Shown here piece after piece: positions 1 through 7,162 of a stretch of DNA of 8,456 nt (positions within the stretch are counted from its first letter, which is position 1; the number at the start of each line of letters is the position of its first letter). Source of the DNA: Acidobacteriota bacterium (GTDB taxonomy: Bacteria > Acidobacteriota > Terriglobia > UBA7540). The translations under genes and the position numbers were made by a program. The DNA lies in NCBI GenBank assembly GCA_003165615.1, contig PLWR01000650.1, positions 1-8,456 on the forward strand, written 5' to 3'. Under the pieces are notes generated by a model. It searched no databases, had not been told where the DNA came from, and saw nothing but the letters and a program-made list of their open reading frames with translations.

Positions 1-1293
1 ACGGTGATCTATAAGATCATCAATGAGAATCCCATTCCGCCGCGCGAATTAGACGCGTCGATCCATTCGGGCTTGAGCTATGTCATCTCCAAAGCGCTCG
101 CCAAGAATGCCGATGAACGCTATCAGACTTGCCGCGAATTGGCGGAAGATCTCAGGAACTATAAGAACCTGGGCAGCGCCGTGACCGGCCAGGGCACGGT
201 GATGATGAAAGCCGGTCCGGCTTCGGTGGAAGCCGCCGAACCCGTTCCGCCGCAAGCGTCAGCCTTGCCTCCACAAGCCGCTCCGACCGCCGTCGATGAG
301 GCACCGATCGCAAGCGCACTGAATATCCATGTGATTCCGCCGCACATGCCCCGGCAGCAATCAATCCCGCAGATTGCCTGGGTTCTGGGCGCGCTCATGC
401 TGGTGGCGGTTATGGCTGGGGTGAGCTACTTCATCTTCCTGCGGCCACGAACCCAGACGGTCACACCGGTGGTGACTACCTCGGTGGCAAACGTAACTCC
501 CGCGCCGAATCCGCAGTTGCCTGCAACTCCCTCCACGCAGCCGGCAGCGCCCGCGACGATGACGCCCGCAGGGGCTCCCACCGAGCCTACCACGACCAGC
601 GGTGCGGCCACATCCAATCGCGAGCATCCCGCCCGCGCCGCGTCGGGGAAGGTGGGGCAACTGAATGTGAGCGCGAACGTGACGGGGGCGAGAATCTCCG
701 TCGATGGGCGATCCGATCGAAGCTGGCGGACGCCCTATACCATCCCCGACCTTTCCACGGGAGCACATAACATTGTGGTTTCCATGGACGGTTACGACGA
801 TTTCCAGCAGAGCGTGATGATTGAAAGCGGGCAGACAAGAAATGTGGTGGCCAACCTTTCCGCCCCCAGCGGGGAAGTTGACGTCATTACGACGCCGGCC
901 GGAGTGGAGGTGGCCATTGACGGAAGATCCTATGGACCCAGCCCCGCCCACGCGACTCTGGCTGCGGGGAGTCACACCTGCACGGCCACTCCACCCGGGG
1001 GCGCACCGTATCAGAAGATGTTTACGCTCAGAAGCGGGCAAGTCATAGCCCTGAGGCTGAAATTTGGCACGGTCGTGAACAACGGGATTGTGGAAGTACG
1101 CACCATTCCGATCGGGGCCACGGTGATGGCGGATGGAGCAGTCGTCGGTGGCCAGACCCCGACGTCTTTTCGATTGTCCGTGGGGACGCATACACTGGTT
1201 ATATCGCTGTCCGGGTATCCGCCCAAACAGCGGCAAGTTGCCGTCTCCGATAACGAGACAACCACAGTTAATGTTAATCTCACCAACCAATAA
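1..1293 (+). CDS. Membrane Ser/Thr protein kinase with three PEGA domains (5' truncated by window edge)
   Basis: This is the C-terminal 430 codons of a Hanks-type kinase; numbering here takes the Thr at bases 1-3 as residue 1. Residues 1-57 are the end of the catalytic domain: the alpha-G to alpha-I part with PIPPREL, LSYVISKALAK and the subdomain XI arginine (R40, in ADERY). The catalytic loop and the true start lie upstream of the window. Residues 58-124 are a Pro/Ala-rich cytoplasmic juxtamembrane stretch. Residues 125-147 form one hydrophobic span (IAWVLGALMLVAVMAGVSYF) followed by positive residues. Residues 148-217 are a Thr/Pro/Ala-rich linker, and about 220-287, 290-354 and 362-428 are three PEGA domains, each with the pattern G-x-x-x-V, V-x-[IMA]-D-G and a G-x-H-x turn. 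PEGA domains are beta modules usually found outside the membrane in envelope sensors. The protein therefore probably senses a wall or surface cue and phosphorylates cytoplasmic substrates, with the two FHA proteins nearby as natural candidate readers. The GTG at bases 4-6 is not a credible start. Confidence 0.93.
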   Translation, partial: TVIYKIINENPIPPRELDASIHSGLSYVISKALAKNADERYQTCRELAEDLRNYKNLGSAVTGQGTVMMKAGPASVEAAEPVPPQASALPPQAAPTAVDEAPIASALNIHVIPPHMPRQQSIPQIAWVLGALMLVAVMAGVSYFIFLRPRTQTVTPVVTTSVANVTPAPNPQLPATPSTQPAAPATMTPAGAPTEPTTTSGAATSNREHPARAASGKVGQLNVSANVTGARISVDGRSDRSWRTPYTIPDLSTGAHNIVVSMDGYDDFQQSVMIESGQTRNVVANLSAPSGEVDVITTPAGVEVAIDGRSYGPSPAHATLAAGSHTCTATPPGGAPYQKMFTLRSGQVIALRLKFGTVVNNGIVEVRTIPIGATVMADGAVVGGQTPTSFRLSVGTHTLVISLSGYPPKQRQVAVSDNETTTVNVNLTNQ

Positions 1294-1329
1294 CGCCGAT
1301 GTTTCTTGCCCGGCACCCAGAAACGCACC

Positions 1330-1335
1330 GGAGGT
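1330..1335 (+). promoter_or_regulatory. Shine-Dalgarno site of the coiled-coil gene
   Basis: GGAGGT lies 7 bases (counted from the end of GGAGG) before the ATG at 1342 and 4 bases before the ATG at 1339. The spacing favours 1342. It also argues against the in-frame TTG at 1306, which has no such site and would place a polar stretch before the signal peptide. Confidence 0.75.
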
Positions 1336-1341
1336 TTGATG

Positions 1342-2010
1342 ATGACGCGACGAATCATTCTTGCCATCTTCTTGCTGTTGTGTGTGACGCCCAGCGCGTG
1401 GCCGAAATTCAAAGAGGATGAACAGAAGTACCTCGACGAACAGTTCAAGGCCGTGCTCGACCAGATGCAGGCCCTGGGCAATCAAGTGGCGGCGCTGAAC
1501 GGGCAGATCGCGGAACTAAAGCAGAACCAGGCACAACTCCAGGCGGCATACATTCAGCAAAAGCGCCAGCTCCAGGACCTGGACGAAATGCTCGGGTCCG
1601 TGCGCCTTGGCGATGAGGATGGCTTCACCAAGCTGAAGACGGCGATTGCGGACTTGCGCGCCCAAACCGACAATGCCGTCAGCAAGCTGACCGGCCAGCC
1701 CGTAATACAGCCCGGGGCTCCGGCGGAGGTGGGCGCGGTGACGCGTCCCGCCACGCCCATGCCGTCACGCCAGCCGTCGCAAGGCTACATCACGGCCGTC
1801 GATGGCGCCAATGTGATGATTGACATGGGCTCCGGGCAAGGCATCCAGCAGGGATCCCGCCTGGCGGTGTACAAGGCCACCGACCCCAATGCCCGGGTGG
1901 GAATGATTGAGGTCACCCAGGTCGTCGACACCGGCAACGCGCGCGCCCGGATTGTAACCATGAATCCCGGGGTAAAACCGGAATTTTCCGATGTTGTGCG
2001 CGCCGAGTAA
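1342..2010 (+). CDS. Exported coiled-coil protein with C-terminal beta domain
   Basis: I do not recognise a named family for the whole 222-residue protein. Residues 1-19 are a signal peptide: TRR, then IILAIFLLLCV, then a PSA cleavage site before Trp20. Residues 22-118 are charged and Gln/Leu-rich with heptad-like spacing (LDEQFKAVLDQMQALG, IAELKQNQAQLQAAY), predicting a long coiled coil and probably an oligomer. Residues 119-146 are a Pro/Ala-rich linker. Residues 147-222 read as a small beta domain with GYITAVDGANVMIDMGSG, GIQQGSRLAVYK and a closing FSDVVR. This pattern recalls the C-terminal domain of FlgT-like and similar envelope proteins (G-x-x-x-G-[SD]-x-L-x-V), but the homology is uncertain. 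It sits between the kinase and the cyclase, 14 bases before the latter, so it is probably co-expressed as a periplasmic partner. The alternative start at 1339 adds one Met. Confidence 0.85.
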   Translation: MTRRIILAIFLLLCVTPSAWPKFKEDEQKYLDEQFKAVLDQMQALGNQVAALNGQIAELKQNQAQLQAAYIQQKRQLQDLDEMLGSVRLGDEDGFTKLKTAIADLRAQTDNAVSKLTGQPVIQPGAPAEVGAVTRPATPMPSRQPSQGYITAVDGANVMIDMGSGQGIQQGSRLAVYKATDPNARVGMIEVTQVVDTGNARARIVTMNPGVKPEFSDVVRAE

Positions 2011-2024
2011 ACGAGACTCTCTTC

Positions 2025-3647
2025 ATGGCTCGATTCGTCATAACTGATCCTTCTGCGCGGACGCAGATCTTCGAGATTACCAATCCCACGATCAGCGTGG
2101 GACGGGCGGATTCAAACGATCTGGTGCTGCGCCACGCCAGTGTGTCCCGCCATCATGTACGGATCACTGTGCTTCCCGGCGACATCACGTTGCTGAACGA
2201 TCTGGGGAGCATGAACGGGACCTTCGTCAACAATGTGCAAATCCAGGAACACGGGCTTAAGGATCAGGACCGCGTCGCCATTGGCATGTATGAGCTGAAG
2301 TATGAGACGGCGCGCCCGGGTGCCTTGCACGTTCAGGCCGCCAGCGGCACGGTAACGGATGTAAACGAGCTGGTTCATGCGGATGACATCAGCACCGCCC
2401 TGCGCCTCAGTCCGCCCACGGTGCCCTTAGCCCCGGTGCCGATGGAGGAACGGGTGAAGGCTCTGGAGAAGGAAAACAACCTTCTGAAGTTGCTCCTGGC
2501 GGTTGGCAAGACCCTCTCCTCCGTCCTCATGCCTGACGAAATCATGCGCCGGGTTATGGAACTGGTGTTTCAAATGGACAACGTGGAGCGGGGTTTTGTC
2601 ATGCTTCACGACGAAAAGAAGGGCTTCAAGCCCGCCGTTCTCCTTTACAAAGACGAAACCCGCAAAGCCGATGCGCGCGGCGTTGCGCTTTCCACCATGG
2701 TGACGGAAAAGCTCTTGAATGACCGCGTGCCGCTGCTGATCTATGATGTCGGCACCGACGAACGCTTTTCCTCCAGCCAGAGCCTGCGCATGTCCGGCAT
2801 CCGGTCTGCCATGTGCGCGCCCTTGATTTATAAAGACCGCGTTTTTGGCATCTTTTACGTGGATTGTTTAAGCAAGCCCTATGCTTTCTCCCAGGAAGAG
2901 CTGGGAATTTTTTCCGTGATCGCCGCCGAGGCGGCCATCAGCTTTGACAATGCGAGTTCGCATGAGGAGCTGGCCCGCCGCGCGATGGAACGCCAGGCGT
3001 TCGAGCGTTTTCTCCCCCCTTCCGTGGTGGAAATCATTATTGCCAACCCCAACGAGATTCACCTGGGAGGGGAAAACCAAACCGTTACCATTCTGTTTTC
3101 GGACATTCGCGGTTTCACCCGCATGTCCGAGCACATGGAACCTCATGCCGTGGTGGAATTGCTGAACGAATACTTCTCGGAGATGACGGACCTCATTTCT
3201 GAAAGTGGAGGGACGCTCGATAAGTACCTTGGCGATGGAATCATGGCGGTATACGGAGCGCCATGGCCCAAACCCGATGATGCTCTGCGCGCCACCAAGA
3301 CCGCCATGGAAATGCAGCGCGCCCTGGTGGCGCTCAACCGCGAATGGGAAAGCCGCGGCCAGGCCCCGCTGCGGATGGGCGTGGGACTGAATACCGGCCC
3401 GGTCACGGCGGGAAACATCGGTTCGTCCAAGCGCATGGATTATACGGTCATCGGCGACGCGGTCAACCTGGCCTCCCGACTTTGCTCGAATGCCGCCGGA
3501 GGGCAGATCCTCGTTTCCGAATCCACCTTCTTGCAACTGAACGGCAGCATACCGGCGCAACGACTGGAGCCCATCCGTGTCAAAGGCAAGGAGACGCCCG
3601 TGGAACTCCACGAGGTTCACTGGCAAAATCCTGTTTCCCCGGGATGA
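2025..3647 (+). CDS. FHA-GAF-class III adenylate cyclase
   Basis: A 540-residue cytoplasmic protein with no signal peptide or membrane span, predicted to make cAMP from ATP. Residues 3-95 are an FHA domain with its phosphothreonine-binding residues: G26-R27, S41-R42-H43, and N65-G66 in SMNGTFVN. Residues 138-165 look helical (EERVKALEKENNLLKLLL). About 166-310 is a GAF domain (MRRVMELVF, APLIYKDRVFGIFYVD). Residues 311-345 hold the pre-cyclase segment FERFLPPSVVE typical of bacterial cyclases. Residues 350-535 are the cyclase domain. Its metal ligands are D360 (FSDIRGFT) and D404 (GDG), the purine-selecting pair is K400 and T474 (DYTVIGD), and the transition-state residues are N481 and R485. 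Lys plus Thr at the selecting positions fits the IIIb subclass of adenylate cyclases. No strong ribosome site precedes the ATG, but the FHA fold begins directly after it and the gene lies 14 bases behind the previous stop. Regulation by a phosphorylated partner (FHA) and a small ligand (GAF) is likely; both ligands are unknown. Confidence 0.96.
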   Translation: MARFVITDPSARTQIFEITNPTISVGRADSNDLVLRHASVSRHHVRITVLPGDITLLNDLGSMNGTFVNNVQIQEHGLKDQDRVAIGMYELKYETARPGALHVQAASGTVTDVNELVHADDISTALRLSPPTVPLAPVPMEERVKALEKENNLLKLLLAVGKTLSSVLMPDEIMRRVMELVFQMDNVERGFVMLHDEKKGFKPAVLLYKDETRKADARGVALSTMVTEKLLNDRVPLLIYDVGTDERFSSSQSLRMSGIRSAMCAPLIYKDRVFGIFYVDCLSKPYAFSQEELGIFSVIAAEAAISFDNASSHEELARRAMERQAFERFLPPSVVEIIIANPNEIHLGGENQTVTILFSDIRGFTRMSEHMEPHAVVELLNEYFSEMTDLISESGGTLDKYLGDGIMAVYGAPWPKPDDALRATKTAMEMQRALVALNREWESRGQAPLRMGVGLNTGPVTAGNIGSSKRMDYTVIGDAVNLASRLCSNAAGGQILVSESTFLQLNGSIPAQRLEPIRVKGKETPVELHEVHWQNPVSPG

Positions 3648-3651
3648 AACT

Positions 3652-3675
3652 GCGCGGTTCCCCGGTTAGCCGCGC
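3652..3675 (+). other. GC-rich hairpin just after the cyclase stop codon
   Basis: GCGCGG at 3652-3657 pairs with CCGCGC at 3670-3675, extended by a U-G and a U-A pair, leaving an 8-base loop. It starts 5 bases after the TGA. No T run follows, so it is not a standard intrinsic terminator. It overlaps a perfect 10-base palindrome (GCGCCGGCGC, 3672-3681). It could protect the upstream mRNA end or lower expression of the downstream pair, or be chance in GC-rich DNA. Confidence 0.35.
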
Positions 3676-3692
3676 CGGCGCCGGATTGAGCC

Positions 3693-3697
3693 GGGAG
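3693..3697 (+). promoter_or_regulatory. Shine-Dalgarno site of the pseudoprotease gene
   Basis: GGGAG lies 10 bases before the ATG at 3708, a usable spacing. The signal peptide follows directly from this ATG, which supports the start. Confidence 0.55.
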
Positions 3698-3707
3698 TCT
3701 ACACAAA

Positions 3708-5156
3708 ATGTTCTCACCTTCAACCCATCTCTTGCGTCCTGGATTTCTTACGCTCGTCGTCTTAATGCTGTTTACCCTTTCCGCGCCCGTCATCGCTCAA
3801 CAAGCCGAACCCACGGGCCAAATGCCGGAAGCGATTCGCGGCGCCAAGATTTATCAACTTCCCACCAAGGGAGGTCAGCCGGCGCCCAATCCCGGTATCT
3901 ACAAGAGTCTTTCATTCCGGGATATTAACTTTGACCGGCTGCTGCTGGGCCTTTCCGTCTCAATTAAGCCCGTCGATCGCGCCGCTACGGTGGAGCGCAT
4001 GTATTTTCAGGATGTGCAGGTAAACGGCATTCCGGTCCACATTGATACCCTTGATCAGGAGTTCAAGCTTTCCACGAAAGAAGCCGTCGACCTTCCCGCG
4101 CCCCTCACATGCGCCATCATTTTCGCCGACCTTGATTCCATGCAGCCCGTCCGCGACTTGGTGGACAAGGACAAGATTCTGATCACCGGCCAGAGCTTCA
4201 TTGAAGTTAAGCTGAATTCGTTGGAAAAATTGGCGTTGCGCGCCAAACAGGTCGTGATCCCGGTGTCCTTGAACGAACAGGTCGCGATCAATTTCTTCCA
4301 GGGCAACCCGCTCCGGCGGGTGACAGCCGATATGATTCTGGACAATCTCGCCAACCCGACTTCTGCGGCGGCTGTCAATATGGCCAAGGAGCACTTGGCG
4401 AAATTGCACATTGACGAAACCTTGGGAGGAAAGGCCAAATCCGCTCTCTACCTGTTGTATACGCAATACACTGTGCGCGATCCGAATTCCAAAGCGTCGG
4501 AGCAGTTTTCCCAATCCGGGACGGGCTTTCTGGTGAGCGCGGATGGAAAACTGCTGACCACCAAACGCGTGATCGCTCCCTGGAAGTTTGACCCGCAAGT
4601 GGATTTTCTGATCGAACACCAGCACCTGGAGCTGGATAAGGGCAGCGTGAAAACCTATGCCTGGCCCGCGGGTGCGCAGGTGTCGGCAGCGGACGGTCAG
4701 CCTGATTATGCCACCGCTCTCAGCACGGAGAAGCAATCCTTGAAGGTGCTGCAGATGCCGCCCGATGAAATGGTTCAACAGGATTACCAGGACCCGGACT
4801 CCGAGCAGAAGGCGACGCTGCACCTTCACGCCGAAGGTTTGTCAGACTTGGCCCTTTTGCAACTTACGGGGACGGGCTTTCAACCCCTGTCTTTTTCTGA
4901 CCCGTCGGCCAGCCTCGCCGCCGACTCCAAGCTGGTCTTGTGCAGTTATCCCGTGGGCATCAGCCAGCCGCAGTCCGCCCCGCGCCTTCTCAGCGTGCAG
5001 GTGTCCCCGCTGGGAAGCATGGTGAAGATGGGACATGAGTTGGACCCCGGTGAATCCGGCGCGCCCTTGCTGAATGCCGACGGAAAGGTCGTGGCGCTGG
5101 CGGCCTCGACGAACCAGGGAATTCCCATTCAGGTCGCGCGTAAACTAATCCCATGA
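3708..5156 (+). CDS. Exported trypsin-fold protein, probable pseudoprotease (catalytic His replaced by Arg)
   Basis: A 482-residue protein with a signal peptide (residues 1-30: Arg10, hydrophobic FLTLVVLMLFTLSA, cleavage after VIA). Residues 31-265 are a region I do not recognise, apparently beta-rich and then helical (TADMILDNL, AAVNMAKEHLAKL). Residues 268-482 match the trypsin-like (S1/HtrA-type) fold: GTGFLVSADGKLLTT is the strand pair before the catalytic His, SDLALLQL carries the Asp (D380), and DPGESGAPLLNADGKVVAL carries the Ser (S450). In this family the residue two after the TT/TN pair is His (TNxHV); here it is R287 (TTKRVI, codon CGC at 4566-4568). The triad is therefore incomplete and ordinary proteolysis is unlikely. 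The 93 residues between the His and Asp positions look longer than usual and hold an acidic insert (about 325-370). The gene ends inside the start of the PHP hydrolase gene (ATGA), so the two products are probably made together and may bind each other in the periplasm. No PDZ domain is present. Confidence 0.88.
   Translation: MFSPSTHLLRPGFLTLVVLMLFTLSAPVIAQQAEPTGQMPEAIRGAKIYQLPTKGGQPAPNPGIYKSLSFRDINFDRLLLGLSVSIKPVDRAATVERMYFQDVQVNGIPVHIDTLDQEFKLSTKEAVDLPAPLTCAIIFADLDSMQPVRDLVDKDKILITGQSFIEVKLNSLEKLALRAKQVVIPVSLNEQVAINFFQGNPLRRVTADMILDNLANPTSAAAVNMAKEHLAKLHIDETLGGKAKSALYLLYTQYTVRDPNSKASEQFSQSGTGFLVSADGKLLTTKRVIAPWKFDPQVDFLIEHQHLELDKGSVKTYAWPAGAQVSAADGQPDYATALSTEKQSLKVLQMPPDEMVQQDYQDPDSEQKATLHLHAEGLSDLALLQLTGTGFQPLSFSDPSASLAADSKLVLCSYPVGISQPQSAPRLLSVQVSPLGSMVKMGHELDPGESGAPLLNADGKVVALAASTNQGIPIQVARKLIP
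5153..5156 (+). promoter_or_regulatory. ATGA stop/start overlap (translational coupling)
   Basis: The TGA of the pseudoprotease (5154-5156) overlaps the ATG of the PHP hydrolase (5153-5155). No purine-rich ribosome site is visible in the 20 bases before it, so ribosomes ending the first gene probably restart here and link the amounts of the two exported proteins. Confidence 0.8.
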
Positions 5157-7132
5157 GATCTAACACCCGGCAATTTTATGCTCTCCTTGGCGTCATGATG
5201 GCGGCGGCGTGTCTTTCCGCGGCCCCGCCTGCTTTTTGCCAGCCCCAGGATAGCCTGGTGGACCAGTTGAAGGAGAGGCTTTCGAAGACGGGGGTGTTCT
5301 TCCGCGCTGATGCCCCGCGCTCGTTGCGAAATTCCAGTGACGGGTACCTCCCCATCTTCGTGGAGATCATTAACGGTGTCGAGCAGGAAGCCCACACCAC
5401 GGGGTCCGGCGTCGCCAACTATGTCAGTCGTGGCCCACTGAAATTCCAGGGTGTAAACGTTTACGTGAAACCCTCTGGTCCCCGCCACCAGTTCACCACG
5501 GACCCCTTACTCCTGGGCGCGAGCAAAGACTTCTCCTTCGACCCGCGCACGGGGGGGCAACCCCTGGTGATACAAGACCGGTACAAGAAAACTCTGGAGA
5601 TTTCACGCGAGGCAATTCAGGCTTTTCTCGCCAGCCACTTCCTGGGTGGACCCTTTGCCTTAGTGGATATCTGGGTTTCCATTCGCGCCGCGGATTGGCC
5701 GGACCAGAATTTCTATCTTCGCGTGAAGATGAACGCCGCGCCCCTTCCGCAAATCGCCAATTGGTATCGGGGAGATGTCCATTACCACAGCGGCTACACC
5801 GACAATCCCGCGGAGCGTGGGTATCCACTCGACGTCACCAAGCAAGCGGCAATCCAGGCAGGGTTGGATTGGCTGCTTTTAACCGATCACTCCACTGATC
5901 TTTCTTCTGACCGCTATAAAGCGGAATTGGACGACGTCAAGAATTTCCGCGATGGGAGGTTGATGCTGATTCGGGGTGAGGAGGTCACTACCGCTTCCGG
6001 AAAGGACGCGGTTTTGACCACCGTCCATATGATCGCGGCGCCATCCCCCGATGACCCTGACAAAGGTCTACCAGACCCTAAAGACCCTTCAAACCCCGTT
6101 ATAATTACCGGTGATGGATCACCATCGTATGCAGCCATGCCTCTCAAGGACGTTTTGTCGCGGATTTCCGCCGCAGGGGGATTTGCCTACGCCGCCCACC
6201 CGTTTGACCCCATCAGCCCGGTCATGCGGGGAGGAACATGGGACATTGTGTCTGATTTCATGGCGCCTAACGGCCTCCAACTGCAGGCAAGCTTAGTTGG
6301 ACTGGAACCGTGGAACCGCGCCACCATGTCCACCGCAGACGACATGCGCGATCCGTTTTGCATTCGCCCGCACGATGACGCTGGCGCCTGCTTCCAACCC
6401 GATCCCGCCGCTGACCAGTACGCGCGCCTCGAAAATGGCATCAAGGAAGGATGGCAACCGCTGCTTCAGCGTGGGCTCCAGCCGCGGAGTGACGGTGTCG
6501 ATGCCCCGCTCTTCAAGACCTTTCTCGCCGCCGGTTCCGACGCCCATGGTGACCTGAATTTTGAAGCCAGCATGGACGTCACCGACTTCCTGGGCAAGCC
6601 GTCGCGCAGCATAAATGGCTATGCCGAGGACAACGCGCTGGGCCGGATTTCCACCCTGGTTTATGCGCCGGCGGGAATGGGGCCGCGGGGTGAGAACATT
6701 TTGCGCGCGCTGCGTGATGGCCGCACGGTGGGGAGCAACGGTCCGATTCTGATTGCCGGTTTCGATCGCAACGCCAACGGCTCGCTCGACGACCCTGACG
6801 ATGTTGGCATCGGGCAGGATATTTCCTCACCCCTGAAGTCGCTGCCTCCTTTGCAACTGCGCTGGGTGAGCAGCGATGAGTTTGGTCCCCTGCAATCCAT
6901 CCGTTTGATTGTGGGGACGCGCGCGGGTGAGTTGCCGCCCGTGGATGTGCCGGTGCCTGCTGCCAAGGCTCTGGCCAGCGATGGACTGGTTCCCGTCGAC
7001 CTGCACCCCATTCTGCAGGAAGGATCAAAGGATTGGGTGTATATCCGGTTGGTGGCCGCCACACGAAACAGCACGAATGATGAGTTTCGCTGCTATACTA
7101 ACCCCATCTGGGTTAAAGCCACCGGCGAGTGA
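5153..7132 (+). CDS. Exported PHP-domain metallohydrolase, CehA/McbA-like
   Basis: A 659-residue protein. Residues 1-29 are an export signal (TRQFYALLGVMMAAACLSA), probably cleaved near AFC/Q30. Residues 30-200 are a beta-rich N-terminal domain of unknown role. From about 205 it is a PHP domain, a fold that binds up to three metals and hydrolyses phosphoesters or, in CehA, carbamate esters. Likely ligands are H210 and H212 (DVHYHSGYTD), D217, H246 (LLTDHS), E277 (RGEEVT), H292 (VHMIA), H349 (AAHPFDP), D463 and H465 (GSDAHGD), so the site looks complete. Residues 511-530 (ENILRALRDG, then SNGP) are the usual end of this family, followed by a beta-sandwich-like tail ending in NPIWV. Extra features are an Asp/Pro-rich insert (298-325), a Cys pair (C403, C413) that could form a disulfide, and an EF-hand-like loop (538-549). 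The substrate is unknown. The start overlaps the previous stop by four bases with no visible ribosome site, pointing to translational coupling. Confidence 0.92.
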   Translation: MRSNTRQFYALLGVMMAAACLSAAPPAFCQPQDSLVDQLKERLSKTGVFFRADAPRSLRNSSDGYLPIFVEIINGVEQEAHTTGSGVANYVSRGPLKFQGVNVYVKPSGPRHQFTTDPLLLGASKDFSFDPRTGGQPLVIQDRYKKTLEISREAIQAFLASHFLGGPFALVDIWVSIRAADWPDQNFYLRVKMNAAPLPQIANWYRGDVHYHSGYTDNPAERGYPLDVTKQAAIQAGLDWLLLTDHSTDLSSDRYKAELDDVKNFRDGRLMLIRGEEVTTASGKDAVLTTVHMIAAPSPDDPDKGLPDPKDPSNPVIITGDGSPSYAAMPLKDVLSRISAAGGFAYAAHPFDPISPVMRGGTWDIVSDFMAPNGLQLQASLVGLEPWNRATMSTADDMRDPFCIRPHDDAGACFQPDPAADQYARLENGIKEGWQPLLQRGLQPRSDGVDAPLFKTFLAAGSDAHGDLNFEASMDVTDFLGKPSRSINGYAEDNALGRISTLVYAPAGMGPRGENILRALRDGRTVGSNGPILIAGFDRNANGSLDDPDDVGIGQDISSPLKSLPPLQLRWVSSDEFGPLQSIRLIVGTRAGELPPVDVPVPAAKALASDGLVPVDLHPILQEGSKDWVYIRLVAATRNSTNDEFRCYTNPIWVKATGE

Positions 7133-7162
7133 TGCCGAATCAAATCGAGAAGAGCATAGAAA

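Noticed and set aside
1306..1341. TTG at 1306 as start of the coiled-coil gene
   Set aside because: The GGAGGT site at 1330-1335 lies inside this extension and points to the ATG at 1342 (or 1339), which also gives a standard signal peptide.
1342..1410. Lipoprotein signal on the coiled-coil protein (LLLC, Cys14)
   Set aside because: A Leu directly before the Cys is not accepted by the lipobox; a PSA cleavage site follows.
361..1485. Long minus-strand open frame (374 codons) opposite the PEGA kinase
   Set aside because: It is antisense to a clear coding sequence, rich in Arg/Gly/His with no recognisable domain, and open because GC-rich codons on the other strand rarely give stops.
2868..3626. 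Minus-strand open frame (252 codons) opposite the cyclase domain
   Set aside because: It is antisense to intact catalytic motifs of the cyclase and its product has no recognisable features.
3652..3684. Intrinsic terminator after the cyclase
   Set aside because: The hairpin is not followed by a run of T; GC-rich sequence continues.
3686..3707. Internal promoter in the gap before the pseudoprotease
   Set aside because: TTGAGC resembles a -35 box, but no -10-like element lies at proper spacing before the start codon.
3344..3928. Plus-strand open frame bridging the gap after the cyclase
   Set aside because: It runs out of frame through the conserved cyclase end and the next signal peptide; composition is Arg/Gly-rich and unlike a real protein.
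3960..4829. Minus-strand open frame (289 codons) opposite the pseudoprotease
   Set aside because: His/Arg/Gln-rich composition typical of an antisense shadow; the plus-strand frame carries the signal peptide and fold motifs.
5153..5242. Lipoprotein signal on the PHP hydrolase (MAAAC, Cys20)
   Set aside because: The lipobox is poor (no Leu/Val/Ile at -3) and the hydrophobic stretch continues past the Cys; ordinary signal peptide cleavage is more likely, though not certain.
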